NCBI GenBank assembly: GCA_965214565.1
Contig: OZ243951.1
Coordinates: 496,001 to 560,000 of the forward strand
Length of the DNA stretch: 64,000 nt
DNA from: VXYK01 sp965214565
GTDB taxonomy: Bacteria; Actinomycetota; Acidimicrobiia; Acidimicrobiales; Aldehydirespiratoraceae
Direction of reading: 5' to 3'
Shown piece after piece: positions 34,753-44,533 of the stretch; position 1 is the stretch's first letter; each line of letters begins with the position of its first letter. Both the position numbers and the translations under genes were made by a program. Under the pieces are notes generated by a model. The model saw only the letters and a list, made by a program, of their open reading frames with translations, had not been told where the DNA came from and made no database searches.

Positions 34753-36006
34753 TCATACCCCGAGACCAGGGTAGGGGCAGAACCTTGAACAGAGGTCCCC
34801 GACGTCGGCTCTGACCGAATCGACGACGCCGGTATCGCCACGACCGCGCAGCGTCCGTGCAATCAACTCGGCGATCTCACCCATCTCATCGGGTCCCATC
34901 CCCTGTGTGGACACAGAAGGTGTGCCGACCCGTATCCCCGAGGTGACGAAAGGTGAGCGCGGGTCGTCGGGGATCGTGTTCTTGTTGAGGCTGATCCCAG
35001 CGGAGTCAAGCACGGCCTGAGCTTGTTTGCCCGTCAGGTCGGGATCGAAAGTCCGCAGGTCGATCAACAGCAGATGGTTGTCGGTACCGCCGCTGACGAG
35101 CCTGAAACCGTGCCCCGCGAGTGCTTTCGCCAGGGCCGCGGCGTTGCTGACGATCGAGGCCGCGTAGTCCCTGAACTCCGGGGTCGACGCTTCCCCGAAG
35201 GCGATCGCCTTGGCCCCGATCGCGTTCTCGAGCGGTCCGCCCTGGATTCCGGGGAACATCGCCTTGTCGATGGCTGCGGCGTACTGTTCGGAACTCAGAA
35301 CGCACCCGCCACGAGGGCCGCGCAGGGTCTTGTGGGTCGTGAAGGTGACGATGTCGGCAATGCCGACCGGGTTCGGGTGGACGCCACCGGCTATCAGGCC
35401 CGCAATGTGGGCTGCGTCGAACATCAACAACGCCCCGACCTCGTCGGCGATCTCGCGCAGCGGGCCCGGATCGATGATGCGCGGGTACGCGGTGGCCCCG
35501 GCGACGATCAGTCTCGGATTCTCGGCGTGGGCCTTGGCGGCCATGTCCTCGAAGTCGATGCGCTCGTCGCTGGCGGTCACCCCATAGGAGACGAAGCGGT
35601 ACTGCCGCCCCGAGAAGTTGACGGGCGAACCATGGGTCAGATGCCCGCCGTGATCGAGGCTCATGCCCAGCACGGTGTCACCCGGTTCAAGTACTGCCTG
35701 GTAGACCGCCATGTTGGCGATCGCTCCGGCGTGAGGCTGCACGTTGGCGTGGTCGGCACCGAACAGAGCACACACCCTGCGTCGAGCCTCGTCCTCGATC
35801 TCGTCGATGACCATGTTGCCCCCGTAGTAGCGCCTGTACGGGTAGCCCTCGGAGTACTTGTTGGTCAGAACAGACCCGGTCGCGGCCATCACTGCCGGGG
35901 AGGCGAAGTTCTCTGAGGCAATCAATTGGAGGGTCGTGTTCTGGCGAACCTCCTCTGAGACGATCATCTCCAGAACTGGATCGTCGGCAACGCTGGGCCA
36001 AGGCAT
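34753..36006 (-). CDS. glyA: Serine hydroxymethyltransferase
   Basis: 417 residues. PLP-binding Lys226 lies in TFTTHKTLRGPRGG, and LIASENFASP, SEGYPYRRYYGG, VQPHAGAIAN, DAAHIAGLIAGG and DNHLLLIDLR are invariant family blocks. It converts serine and tetrahydrofolate to glycine and methylene-tetrahydrofolate. A clear AGGAG lies six bases before the ATG. The C-terminus has a short extra tail (DLCSRFCPYPGLGV). Confidence 0.97.
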   Translation of the reverse strand: MPWPSVADDPVLEMIVSEEVRQNTTLQLIASENFASPAVMAATGSVLTNKYSEGYPYRRYYGGNMVIDEIEDEARRRVCALFGADHANVQPHAGAIANMAVYQAVLEPGDTVLGMSLDHGGHLTHGSPVNFSGRQYRFVSYGVTASDERIDFEDMAAKAHAENPRLIVAGATAYPRIIDPGPLREIADEVGALLMFDAAHIAGLIAGGVHPNPVGIADIVTFTTHKTLRGPRGGCVLSSEQYAAAIDKAMFPGIQGGPLENAIGAKAIAFGEASTPEFRDYAASIVSNAAALAKALAGHGFRLVSGGTDNHLLLIDLRTFDPDLTGKQAQAVLDSAGISLNKNTIPDDPRSPFVTSGIRVGTPSVSTQGMGPDEMGEIAELIARTLRGRGDTGVVDSVRADVGDLCSRFCPYPGLGV

Positions 36007-36086
36007 TTCATCTCCTAGTCTGGTCGATGTCCGGGAATCGTCTTGAGGGGCCGAACAGCGGAATCGTAGCGCCTGTCAACCGGCGC

Positions 36087-36533
36087 TCAGACTGATCCGC
36101 CGCCGAGGTCGTCTATCTTCGCCACCCGCGCCTCGTGGCGGCCACCCTCGAAGTCAGCGTCGAGCCACGCCGCCAGAGCGGCAGCGGCCACCTCGGGGCC
36201 GACGAGGCGCTCACCAATGCAGATCACATTGGCATCGTTGTGCTCACGCGCCAACCGTGCTGAAGTCTCGTCCCACACCGTTGCCGCGCGCACTCCCGCG
36301 ATCTTGTTGGCCGCCATTGCGATGCCGATCCCGCTTCCGCAGACGCACATCCCGCCCTCGGCACCGCCGCTAGCCACCGCCCTGCCGACAGCCGCCCCGA
36401 AATCGGGATAGTCGACCCGCTCGGGCGAGTAGGCGCCGCAGTCGACCACTTCGTGGCCCAGATCCCGTAGACGCTGAGCCAAAGACTCCTTCATGGCAAA
36501 GCCAGCGTGATCCGAGCCGACCGCGATTCGCAT
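36087..36533 (-). CDS. rpiB: Ribose-5-phosphate isomerase B
   Basis: 148 residues. MRIAVGSDHAGFAMKESL, VDYPDFG, CVCGSGIGIAMAANKI-AGVRAA and EHNDANVICIGERLVG are diagnostic of RpiB/LacAB proteins. The active-site cysteine in VCGSGIG and the SDHAG phosphate loop are intact. It interconverts ribose- and ribulose-5-phosphate. It lies between tsaC and glyA in the leftward core block. Confidence 0.95.
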   Translation of the reverse strand: MRIAVGSDHAGFAMKESLAQRLRDLGHEVVDCGAYSPERVDYPDFGAAVGRAVASGGAEGGMCVCGSGIGIAMAANKIAGVRAATVWDETSARLAREHNDANVICIGERLVGPEVAAAALAAWLDADFEGGRHEARVAKIDDLGGGSV

Positions 36534-36543
36534 GGGCCTCAGC

Positions 36544-37131
36544 CTAGGTTCTGGCGGCGACCGCCGCGGCGATGTCCGCCTTCTTCACCGGGCCCTCGCG
36601 CAGGATCTCGACCGTGCCGTCGATCACCGAGACGACCGTGCTGGCCGAACCCAGGCGGACGCCTCCGTCAATCACAATCTCAACGGTGTCGAAGATCTCG
36701 GCCGCGTCGGCGCACGAGACCGGGGTCGGCTCACCGTGGAGGTTGGCGCTGCTGGCTGCCACCGGCCCCACCTCCGCGGCAACCGAACGGACGAAGTCGT
36801 CGTCAGGGCAGCGAACTCCGAGGGACGATTCGGTCCCCGCTGCGACCGCTCCGTCGTCTGTCCGGTCGGCGACGATGGTGAGAGCGCCCGGCCAGAACTG
36901 CCCGGCCAGAGCCCGGCCTGTTGCACCGAGGTCCACATAACGTGCAGCCTGGGCTGTGTCGGCAACCAGCACCGCCACTGAAGTGTCGACCGGTCGCTGT
37001 TTGAGAGCAAAGAGTGCGGCGAGGGCATCGCCGTCTGTGGCCATCACCGCCAAGCCGTAGACCGTATCGGTCGGCAGCAGCACCACCCGTCCGCTGCGCA
37101 GCGCAGCGACGACAGCCCCGAGATCGCTCAT
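36544..37131 (-). CDS. tsaC: L-threonylcarbamoyladenylate synthase
   Basis: 195 residues of the Sua5/YwlC/YrdC fold. VVLLPTDTVYGLAVMATD, ALKQRPVDTSVAVLV, FWPGALTIVADR and VAASSANLHGEPTP carry the threonine- and ATP-binding residues. It makes the precursor of the t6A37 tRNA modification. The usual KxR is LKQRP. ATG 37131 overlaps the prmC stop as ATGA. Confidence 0.95.
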   Translation of the reverse strand: MSDLGAVVAALRSGRVVLLPTDTVYGLAVMATDGDALAALFALKQRPVDTSVAVLVADTAQAARYVDLGATGRALAGQFWPGALTIVADRTDDGAVAAGTESSLGVRCPDDDFVRSVAAEVGPVAASSANLHGEPTPVSCADAAEIFDTVEIVIDGGVRLGSASTVVSVIDGTVEILREGPVKKADIAAAVAART

Positions 37132-38100
37132 CTGCGTGCCACTACAGCTCGCGGGCGGCCGTTGAGGTCGCCGTGGATCGTCGCCTGCCAGCCGAGGTCG
37201 GCACACCATTGCTGCACGGTCTCGGTCTGTGGGGGCGACATCTCGAGCACGATCACGGCATGGGGCGCCAACCACCCTGGTGCCTGATCCACGATGGTGC
37301 GAAGATCAGCGAAACCCTGCGAGCCGGACCACAGCGCTGTTGCCGGCTCCCAGTCTGTGATCACCGCTGGCAGCACTTCGCTGTCGGCGACATAGGGAGG
37401 GTTCGAGACCACCACGTCGAGGGCACCCCGCAGGTGGTCGGGCAGTGCCTCGAACCAGTGTCCCTGGTGCAGGCTGACCGCAGTAGCCGCCGCACCTATC
37501 CCCGCCAGGTTCGCTCTCGCCACCGCCAGGGCCTGTTCAGACACGTCGGTCGCGTACACCCGGCAGCTTCTGCATTCGACCGCTACAGACAGGGCAATCG
37601 CCCCCGACCCGGTTCCGAGGTCGGCCACCACGACCGGGCGCTCGCCACGACCGGCACCGCGGCTCTTCGGGCTCTTCTGCTGACGCAGTTCGTTGACCGC
37701 GTCGATGGCGAGACCGGCGACCGTCTCCGTCTCGGGGCGAGGTATCAGGACCCGCTGATCGACCATCAGGTCGAGCGTGCGGAATCCCCAACGTCCCAGC
37801 ACATACTGCAACGGCTCGCCCTGCTCTCGGCGTGCCACCAGCTCGTCGAAACGCGCCATCGCCTTGGTCGAGACGCAATCGTCGAGAACCCGGTGCACTC
37901 CCAATGCCGACACGCCGCTTATCTCTTCGACCACCCGACGGGCATCGAGGGGGGCGGTCTCGATACCTGCACGCTCGAATCGACCGGCCGCTTCGGCGAG
38001 CAGGTCCGACCACCTGACCGTGCCGGTATCAGAACCCGAATCCGCATCAGTTTGCGCGCCGGTGTCTGCGCCAGTATTGGCGACGTCGCCGGAGGTGCGC

Positions 38101-38108
<8 letters not shown>
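37128..38108 (-). CDS. prmC: Peptide chain release factor N5-glutamine methyltransferase
   Basis: 326 residues. VADLGTGSGAIALSVA is the SAM-binding motif I and VVSNPPYVADSEV holds the catalytic NPPY. The N-terminal helical domain has PLQYVLGRWGFRTLDLMVD-type recognition sequence and RPETE. It methylates the GGQ glutamine of the release factor encoded by the adjacent prfA. The first 30 residues are a Gly/Asp/Thr-rich tail (GADTGAQTDADSGSDTG) unlike other PrmCs. GTG 38108 overlaps the prfA stop by eight bases. Confidence 0.96.
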
Positions 38109-39165
<1,057 letters not shown>

Positions 39166-39175
39166 TGGTTTGAGG

Positions 39176-39757
39176 CTAAGCCGCAGTTCCCGGTTTTAGC
39201 GAGGATAGGAACTCAGCGACGACGTTGACTATGTCGCGGTCGCACTCAGGTTTTGGGTTGTGGCCCTGGCCCTCCAGCCAATACTGCCGGACCGGGCCCG
39301 CGATGGCACCGACGTGGGCCGCGAACTCATCGGGCGTGCCGAACGGGTCACGATCACCGCTCACAAACAACGTGGGCACAGCCAGATCTCTGAAGTGCTC
39401 GACACGAAGACGGTCCGGCTTGCCGACCGGATGCAGGGGGTAGCTCAACGCCACCAGACCGACCGCCGCCATCCCCTGCGCCATTGCCATTGAACAGATC
39501 CGTCCACCCATCGAACGCCCCCCGAATGCCATCGACTCGGGATCCACACCGAGCGTGTCGGAAGCGATCTCCACCTCGGCGAGCAGGGCTTCGATCAGTT
39601 TCGGGGCGCGGTCTGGAAACCTGCGCCCCTCCTTGCGGTACGGGAAGTCCATGCGCCAGACCGGTAGCTCCAACTGCTCGTCGAGCGCCACCAGCAAGCG
39701 GTGCGACGAATCGCCGCCCGCGCCGGGCGTCAACAGCAGCGCTGAGGGACCGGTCAT
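39176..39757 (-). CDS. Alpha/beta hydrolase, dienelactone-hydrolase/KANL3-Tex30-like
   Basis: 193 residues. LLTPGAGGDSSHRLL is the oxyanion region, GGRSMGGRICSM the nucleophile elbow (serine), VSGDRDPFGTPDEF the acid loop and EGQGHNPKP the histidine. The small size and layout match the Tex30/KANL3-type hydrolases common in actinobacteria; substrate unknown. It lies ten bases upstream of prfA and 13 bases downstream of the J-domain gene, so it is probably in the same operon. Confidence 0.82.
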   Translation of the reverse strand: MTGPSALLLTPGAGGDSSHRLLVALDEQLELPVWRMDFPYRKEGRRFPDRAPKLIEALLAEVEIASDTLGVDPESMAFGGRSMGGRICSMAMAQGMAAVGLVALSYPLHPVGKPDRLRVEHFRDLAVPTLFVSGDRDPFGTPDEFAAHVGAIAGPVRQYWLEGQGHNPKPECDRDIVNVVAEFLSSLKPGTAA

Positions 39758-39770
39758 TGCTCGGCCGCGG

Positions 39771-40502
39771 TCATTGTTGGGCCAGTAGGATTCGACGGGC
39801 CTCGGCAATGTCAGCGATACGTTCAGCGGCGCGGTCAACCTCACCGCCGTGGTCCGGATGAACAGTCAGCAGAGCGTCGCGGTAACCCTGTTGGATCAGG
39901 CTCCTGTCAAGATGATCCCCAACAGCAGAAAGACCGAGGACACGTATCGCCCAGCCGACATGGTCGCCCGTCGCCGGGTCATGCATCGCCGCGCCCAAGA
40001 ACGACGAGGAAGCCCCGGCTGCAAGATAAGCCAGGAACCCGCCGTCGATCTCTCCACGCCACGCGAGGGCGCGGCGCATGGTCGCGAACACGCCCGTTCT
40101 CTGGTCCCGTGGCAGCGCACCGGCGGCGTACACCGCCCCCAGGACATGCTGGGACGGCGCTCCCTTGTCAGCCGTGAACTGGAGTCGCAGTTCGCCGCTG
40201 GGGTCATCGACCCTGTAGAGACGGTGCGGACTGCGTGTCAATCCCACCCGGTCGGCCTGAAACCGGTGACGCAGCCGCGGCTGAGCGATACGACATCCGG
40301 CGTCCAGGTCGAAGATCAGCGCCAGCAGATCTGCGACGTCCTCGGGATCCATGTCCTGGGCGAAGCGGGCCACGACACCACCCAACAGCAGACCACCGAA
40401 GCCGGGGGGCGGATCACACCGCAGGAACGTGCGGCCGAGCGCAACCCGACGGGTCGGCGCAATCGGCCGGGAATGGCAGACTTCAAGCTCAGCCAGCAGC
40501 AT
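39771..40502 (-). CDS. Protein with C-terminal J domain
   Basis: 243 residues. The last 45 residues, LIQQGYRDALLTVHPDHGGE and the following helix, form a short J domain with its HPD motif, which would stimulate an Hsp70 ATPase. The N-terminal 190 residues (LAELEVCHSRPIAPTRRVAL, PGFGGLLLGGVVARF) are an actinobacterial region of unknown function. J domains at the C-terminus are the less common arrangement. ATG 40502 is used; GTG 40511 is possible. Confidence 0.7.
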   Translation of the reverse strand: MLLAELEVCHSRPIAPTRRVALGRTFLRCDPPPGFGGLLLGGVVARFAQDMDPEDVADLLALIFDLDAGCRIAQPRLRHRFQADRVGLTRSPHRLYRVDDPSGELRLQFTADKGAPSQHVLGAVYAAGALPRDQRTGVFATMRRALAWRGEIDGGFLAYLAAGASSSFLGAAMHDPATGDHVGWAIRVLGLSAVGDHLDRSLIQQGYRDALLTVHPDHGGEVDRAAERIADIAEARRILLAQQ

Positions 40503-40534
40503 CGCCCACACCAGACGAGCTCATGCCAGGCCCC

Positions 40535-41338
40535 TCACACCAAACGTTGCAATGTGTCACGGAGACGGATGGCGAGATCCCTGATCTCGATGTCCGAGGA
40601 GTCCTCCGACTCGATCAATTCGACCAGTTGATCGGCAGACTCGCGCAACGAACTCCATGCTGTCGCCGAGAACCCGAACGGAGTAGCCGTCGTTGCCAGA
40701 CGCTGACCGTGGGTGACCACACCAAGGACTCCCTTGGAGTCGTGAACGTCACGGCGCAGTCGGTCAGTCGACTCGAACATGGCACTCAACAGATTGTTGG
40801 CCTCGAGACCGTCGAGTTCAGCGAGTCCGGAGTCTCCCTCCCGGGCGACGATGTCCTCGATCAGCAGTTCGACATGCTCCTCATCATCCTCGTGACACAC
40901 CAGATCGCCGTCGGAGTCGAACTCGTGGGGCACACCCGCCGAACCGAGGCGCTCCGACAACTGCGCCTGGAGCCTCCCGGACCAGCCCGTCATCTCGAAA
41001 GCCAACTGCGGCCGGTCGGGGTCCAATTCGCGGGTCTCAGCCTTCTCAACCTCTTCAATCAGCGCATCGACAGCCTCTTCAACCGACTCATGGGCGAGCA
41101 GTGTGGTGCCCTGCCATGAATGCACGACTCCATCGGCCAACAACAACTGCGCCAACATCGAACGGGTTTCCGACGCCCACTCGTGGAGCTCTATAGCCAA
41201 CCACTCCCCGTCCTCGTCGTCCTCCAACATTGCCTCATCGACAGGATCCTCCAGAGGTTCAGAGGGGTCGCTGTAAACAGCATTGTCGTTTTGTCGGTCC
41301 TGTTGTCTGGAGCGGAATCGGAAGGCCACGACCGCCAT
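40535..41338 (-). CDS. Acidic protein with an internal duplication, function unknown
   Basis: 267 residues, strongly acidic (EPLEDPVDEAMLEDDEDGEW). Two similar units are visible: LLLADGVVHSWQGTTLLAHE with VEEAVDALIEEVE, and LGSAGVPHEFDSDGDLVCHE with DEEHVELLIEDIV. Their pattern resembles the small DUF2007-type signal-transducing fold, which is an inference. No enzyme motif is seen. The C-terminal helix-rich part (SSLRESADQLVELIESED) is separate. It is divergent from glpX across 58 bp and 32 bases upstream of the J-domain gene. Confidence 0.7.
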   Translation of the reverse strand: MAVVAFRFRSRQQDRQNDNAVYSDPSEPLEDPVDEAMLEDDEDGEWLAIELHEWASETRSMLAQLLLADGVVHSWQGTTLLAHESVEEAVDALIEEVEKAETRELDPDRPQLAFEMTGWSGRLQAQLSERLGSAGVPHEFDSDGDLVCHEDDEEHVELLIEDIVAREGDSGLAELDGLEANNLLSAMFESTDRLRRDVHDSKGVLGVVTHGQRLATTATPFGFSATAWSSLRESADQLVELIESEDSSDIEIRDLAIRLRDTLQRLV

Positions 41339-41396
41339 GTTGCCACGAGTCGCACGATTGCGAGATGGCGGAGGCGAAACTGCTACCGTCGCGCCA

Positions 41397-42389
41397 ATGA
41401 GCACTCGAGAAGCACCCGACAGAAACCTCGCGCTGGAGTTGGTGAGAGTGACCGAGGCCGCAGCGATGGCCGCGGCCCGCTGGATGGGCCGTGGTGACAA
41501 GGAGGGCGCCGACGGCGCCGCCGTGGACGCGATGCGGATCGTGCTCCAATCGGTGCGGATGGACGGCATCGTGGTCATAGGAGAAGGCGAGAAGGACGAA
41601 GCTCCGATGCTCTACAACGGCGAATCGGTCGGCGACGGCTCAGCGCCGCACACAGACATCGCGGTCGACCCGATCGACGGGACGACCCTCGCCTCGCTCG
41701 GCAGGCCCAACGCCATCGCGGTGATCGCCGCCGCTCCACGGGGAACGATGTTCGATCCCGGCCCGTGCGTCTACATGGAGAAGATCGCCGTCGGACCCGA
41801 GGCCGCCGGATGCATCAGCATGGAGAACTCGATCGCCGACAATCTCGCGGCGGTGGCCGAGGCCAAAGGTGAGTCGGTGCGCGACCTGACCGTGGTGATC
41901 CTCGACCGGGACCGCCACGCCGAGACGATCAACGAAGTGCGCGCTGCGGGCGCCCGGATCCGTCTGATTCCTGACGGCGACGTCGCCGGCGCGATCTCCA
42001 CCGCCTGGCCCGAATCCGGTGCCGACATGCTGCTCGGCATCGGCGGCACTCCAGAGGGTGTGATCGCCGCAGCCGCGCTGAAATGCATGGGGGGAGAGCA
42101 ACTCGGGCGGCTCTGGCCCCGCAACGAACGCGAGCGGAGGATCGCTGACGAGACCGGCTACGACCTTACTCGGGTGCTGTCCGTCGACGACCTCGTCCGG
42201 ACCAACAACTGTTACTTCGCTGCCACTGGAATCACCGACGGAGCACTGTTGCGGGGCGTGCGTTTCGACAGCTACGGATGCCACACCGATTCGCTGGTGA
42301 TGCGCTCCCGTTCAGGTACGGTACGAAAGGTCGAAGCCCACCACCAGACCGGCAAACTCGCCGAGTTCTCCAGCATCGACTACCAGTAG
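41397..42389 (+). CDS. glpX: Class II fructose-1,6-bisphosphatase
   Basis: 330 residues. GDKEGADGAAVDAMR, GEGEKDEAPMLYNGE, IAVDPIDGTTLAS and GIGGTPEGVIAAAALKCMGG are GlpX signatures; DPIDGTT and GEGEKDE carry the metal-binding acidic residues. GlpX is the usual gluconeogenic FBPase of actinobacteria. The ATG at 41397 shares a 58-bp divergent promoter region with the acidic protein gene. Its last 45 or so codons and downstream 34 bases are duplicated at 44534-44705. Confidence 0.96.
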   Translation: MSTREAPDRNLALELVRVTEAAAMAAARWMGRGDKEGADGAAVDAMRIVLQSVRMDGIVVIGEGEKDEAPMLYNGESVGDGSAPHTDIAVDPIDGTTLASLGRPNAIAVIAAAPRGTMFDPGPCVYMEKIAVGPEAAGCISMENSIADNLAAVAEAKGESVRDLTVVILDRDRHAETINEVRAAGARIRLIPDGDVAGAISTAWPESGADMLLGIGGTPEGVIAAAALKCMGGEQLGRLWPRNERERRIADETGYDLTRVLSVDDLVRTNNCYFAATGITDGALLRGVRFDSYGCHTDSLVMRSRSGTVRKVEAHHQTGKLAEFSSIDYQ

Positions 42390-42423
42390 CGCGGTGCCGT
42401 AGCCGGGCACAGCCGGAGCCGCG
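42253..42423. repeat. Direct repeat: glpX 3' end, resident copy
   Basis: Starts in the glpX codons for RGVRFDSYGC and runs 34 bases past the stop through gccgggcacagccggagccgcg. It matches 44534-44705 with one inserted base and one substitution. It marks the left edge of the AbiE island. Confidence 0.95.
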
Positions 42424-42435
42424 TGCTACATAACA

Positions 42436-42648
42436 TCACGTCCTTGCTGGTCCGAAAAACCCGTTTCCGTTCCCCACTTCTGATCTGCAAGTCGGCGGAT
42501 GGCCTCCGACACCGTCGTGTAAGGACCGCGTCTGTGGGTGCTCCGCGATGGCGGCGAGGAGCCAGCCAAGGACGTAGTCCTTCTCGACCACCTGGTGAGC
42601 GAGTTGCCACTCGCCTGCGAAGTTGGCGATCTCTCGGTTGGTGATCAC
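42436..42648 (-). pseudogene. Truncated AbiEii-type nucleotidyltransferase toxin
   Basis: GTG 42648 overlaps the antitoxin stop as GTGA, as in intact abiE operons. The first 35 or so residues, VITNREIANFAGEWQLAHQV then VEKDYVLGWLLAAIAEHP, match the AbiEii N-terminus. The sequence then departs and ends 70 codons in, before the nucleotidyltransferase GS-type motif, so no active toxin can be made. The break lies near 42540, close to the island's left repeat. A different frame there reads TTVSEAIRRLADQKWG, possibly another broken gene end. Confidence 0.7.
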
Positions 42649-43442
42649 GCCGACACGTCTGCGTTGATCCGCAGTCCCCACCGCGCCGACCGTTTGCCTC
42701 CCGACGGCAGCGACGGGTCCAGCAGCGGAAACCCGGAGGTCAAGGGCCGAACAATCGCCGCGGTGTCGCAGCCCAGCACCTCCAGGAGATATCCGAGCCG
42801 CTTGATCGCCGCACCGTTGTCCAGCCGTTCGAGAGCATCCACGAGGTCTTCGAGCCTGGCAGCCGACAGCAGCGTGTCGAGGACCTCCATCGTGTGGCGG
42901 ATGCCTCCACCTAGCGTTGGGTCCGACAGCATGTCGGCAACGGTGCGCTCTCGATCCGACACTTTGACCTTCCGGTCACCCCGCCACTCCCCCACGAGCC
43001 CCCACTTGAGGCGGTCGGCTCCGACATGATGTACCACGTAGCTGGCGTCGGCGAGCCTCTGATCAACCCGGCGCACTCGTTGTGCGGTAGCAACGACCGT
43101 GGAGCGAAAGACTTGGTCGGTGAGCGCCCAGTGATTCGCTGCCGACCATCCGGCGAGGTAGCACGGATCCCACACCAAGTCCGCCAGATACCAAGGGTCC
43201 TCGTTCCAGGCCGCCGGATCCCGCGCATCCACCGGCACTGCGATATACAAACCCCGCCGCACACGCCTCAGCCACCCCCGCGATGCCCACGCTGACAACC
43301 GACGCGCAGCGGTCTCGCGACTCACCCCCAACGCCGCGGCCGCAGCATCCACCGTGACCGTCCGCTGTCCCGCCCCGAACAACGTGGCAAGATCACGCCG
43401 ACTCCTCGCTGACAAACCGCCCGCCTCGATGCTCAGAGCCAT
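42645..43442 (-). CDS. AbiEi-family antitoxin (type IV toxin-antitoxin)
   Basis: 265 residues. The N-terminal winged helix (VDAAAAALGVSRETAARRLS, RGWLRRVRRGLYIAVP) binds DNA and represses the operon. The C-terminal part (WDPCYLAGWSAANHWALTDQ, VKVSDRERTVADMLSDP) is the AbiEi antitoxin domain. In complete systems it protects from the AbiEii toxin, which here is truncated. GAAC-N13-GTTC upstream of the start is a possible operator. Confidence 0.85.
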   Translation of the reverse strand: MALSIEAGGLSARSRRDLATLFGAGQRTVTVDAAAAALGVSRETAARRLSAWASRGWLRRVRRGLYIAVPVDARDPAAWNEDPWYLADLVWDPCYLAGWSAANHWALTDQVFRSTVVATAQRVRRVDQRLADASYVVHHVGADRLKWGLVGEWRGDRKVKVSDRERTVADMLSDPTLGGGIRHTMEVLDTLLSAARLEDLVDALERLDNGAAIKRLGYLLEVLGCDTAAIVRPLTSGFPLLDPSLPSGGKRSARWGLRINADVSA

Positions 43443-43654
43443 GCAGACATCCTAAGTCCGATACTTGCACCCTGAACGGAATAACTGGAGTTCCATTGTC
43501 ACCCTCGCCTACTCAGCCGGCGGTCTGGTGTCCGGCAGCGCGTGTTTGTGGCGACGCTGGTGGCCCGAGGCTGGTGTTCGACGATCTGGTCGCGTTCGAG
43601 TTGAGTGACCGCGGCCATGACTGTGGGCGTCCTCAACAAGGCGAAGGTGGCTGA
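43443..43654. other. Intergenic sequence upstream of the AbiEi gene
   Basis: Contains the leftward promoter region of the antitoxin, with an ATACTTGC stretch near 43461. The remainder has no supported gene and may be decayed coding sequence. Confidence 0.45.
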
Positions 43655-43906
43655 AGCGCTCAGCACGTCGAACGGCCCGTGCTAATCCTCGTCGACGAGA
43701 TCATTGACTGCATCCGAACCGCAGCGGTATCCCACCCTGACGGCACCGTGCTGGACATGGCGTTCATGCGGGCACTGCTCGATGTCGTCAACGACGTTGC
43801 GAACTGTGCCGCAGTCGTGGTCATGATCGCCTCCGACAGGGACAACATGGTGATGGACCGCTGGGACCTGGGAGGAACTACGCAAGCGGAGCAGGAACCG
43901 GTGTAA
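43655..43906 (+). pseudogene. Fragment resembling a DUF499-type AAA ATPase
   Basis: One frame reads VERPVLILVDEIIDCIRTAA then FMRALLDVVNDVANCAAVVV and MIASDRDNM. A Walker B-type LILVDE followed by a helix and a second hydrophobic strand resembles the central ATPase part of large DUF499 proteins found in defence loci. Such proteins exceed 900 residues; only about 80 codons remain and no start signal precedes them. Assignment is tentative. Confidence 0.4.
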
Positions 43907-44045
43907 ACATCATCGAACTGTGACCCAGAGCAGGCACATCGCTGATCGCACACGAATATCGAGGGTGTCCGTGCATCTACGGCATCGAACCGTATGCCGC
44001 AACTATGCCGCACTGAACCGAGCGGGTGCCGACTCCAGAGGGGAT

Positions 44046-44318
44046 TCAGCGGTCCCTCGCACCGGCCTTGGGTGACCAGCGTCTCAGCGCCATGACCGTG
44101 AACCCGCAAACAAACCCGGCGAAGACCATGGTCGCCGCCGTTATCCCGACAACGTAAGTCCAACTCTCGTCGCGCGCCTCCCAAGCCGACACCGCTCCAA
44201 CTCCGACAGTCCCGCCGACAGCAGGCGACCAATTCATGATGAGCGTTCTCCAAGATCTACCCGTGGCCTTGTGCGCGGTCACCGGATGGTCGTTCCTTTC
44301 GATGGAATCCTCGTGCAT
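44046..44318 (-). CDS. Small two-helix membrane protein
   Basis: 90 residues from ATG 44318; an internal ATG at 44237 with GGAG eleven bases upstream is an alternative. Two hydrophobic segments, WSPAVGGTVGVGAVSAW and VVGITAATMVFAGFVCGFTVM, end in a basic RRWSPKAGARDR tail. No known family. A frameshifted relative lies directly upstream at 44321-44509. Confidence 0.45.
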   Translation of the reverse strand: MHEDSIERNDHPVTAHKATGRSWRTLIMNWSPAVGGTVGVGAVSAWEARDESWTYVVGITAATMVFAGFVCGFTVMALRRWSPKAGARDR

Positions 44319-44320
44319 CG

Positions 44321-44509
44321 GCCGAATGTTACATCGTCTCGTGCGGAACAAACCCCCACACAAACCCGGCGAAGGCGACTGTCAGACTCCACGGACCACA
44401 CCGCCAACGTGCCGATGAAAGGCACATGACCAGCCTGGAACGCGATGTCGCCGCCCTCGACCGTACGGGCGATGACCATGTCGGCCTCACCGGTGTAGGA
44501 GACAACCAC
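44321..44509 (-). pseudogene. Frameshifted relative of the small membrane protein
   Basis: VEGGDIAFQAGHVPFIGTLA in one frame continues as SLTVAFAGFVWGFVPHE in another. FAGFVWGF parallels FAGFVCGF in the neighbouring gene. This suggests an ancient tandem duplication, one copy disrupted. Weak evidence, based on a short motif. Confidence 0.3.
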
Positions 44510-44533
44510 CAGACTGACAACCTCTACCTATGA

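Noticed and set aside
33789..34814. 341-codon + strand frame opposite wecA
   Set aside because: Charged, low-complexity shadow (RHHRRRQKRDHS-type); the reverse strand encodes a clear membrane transferase.
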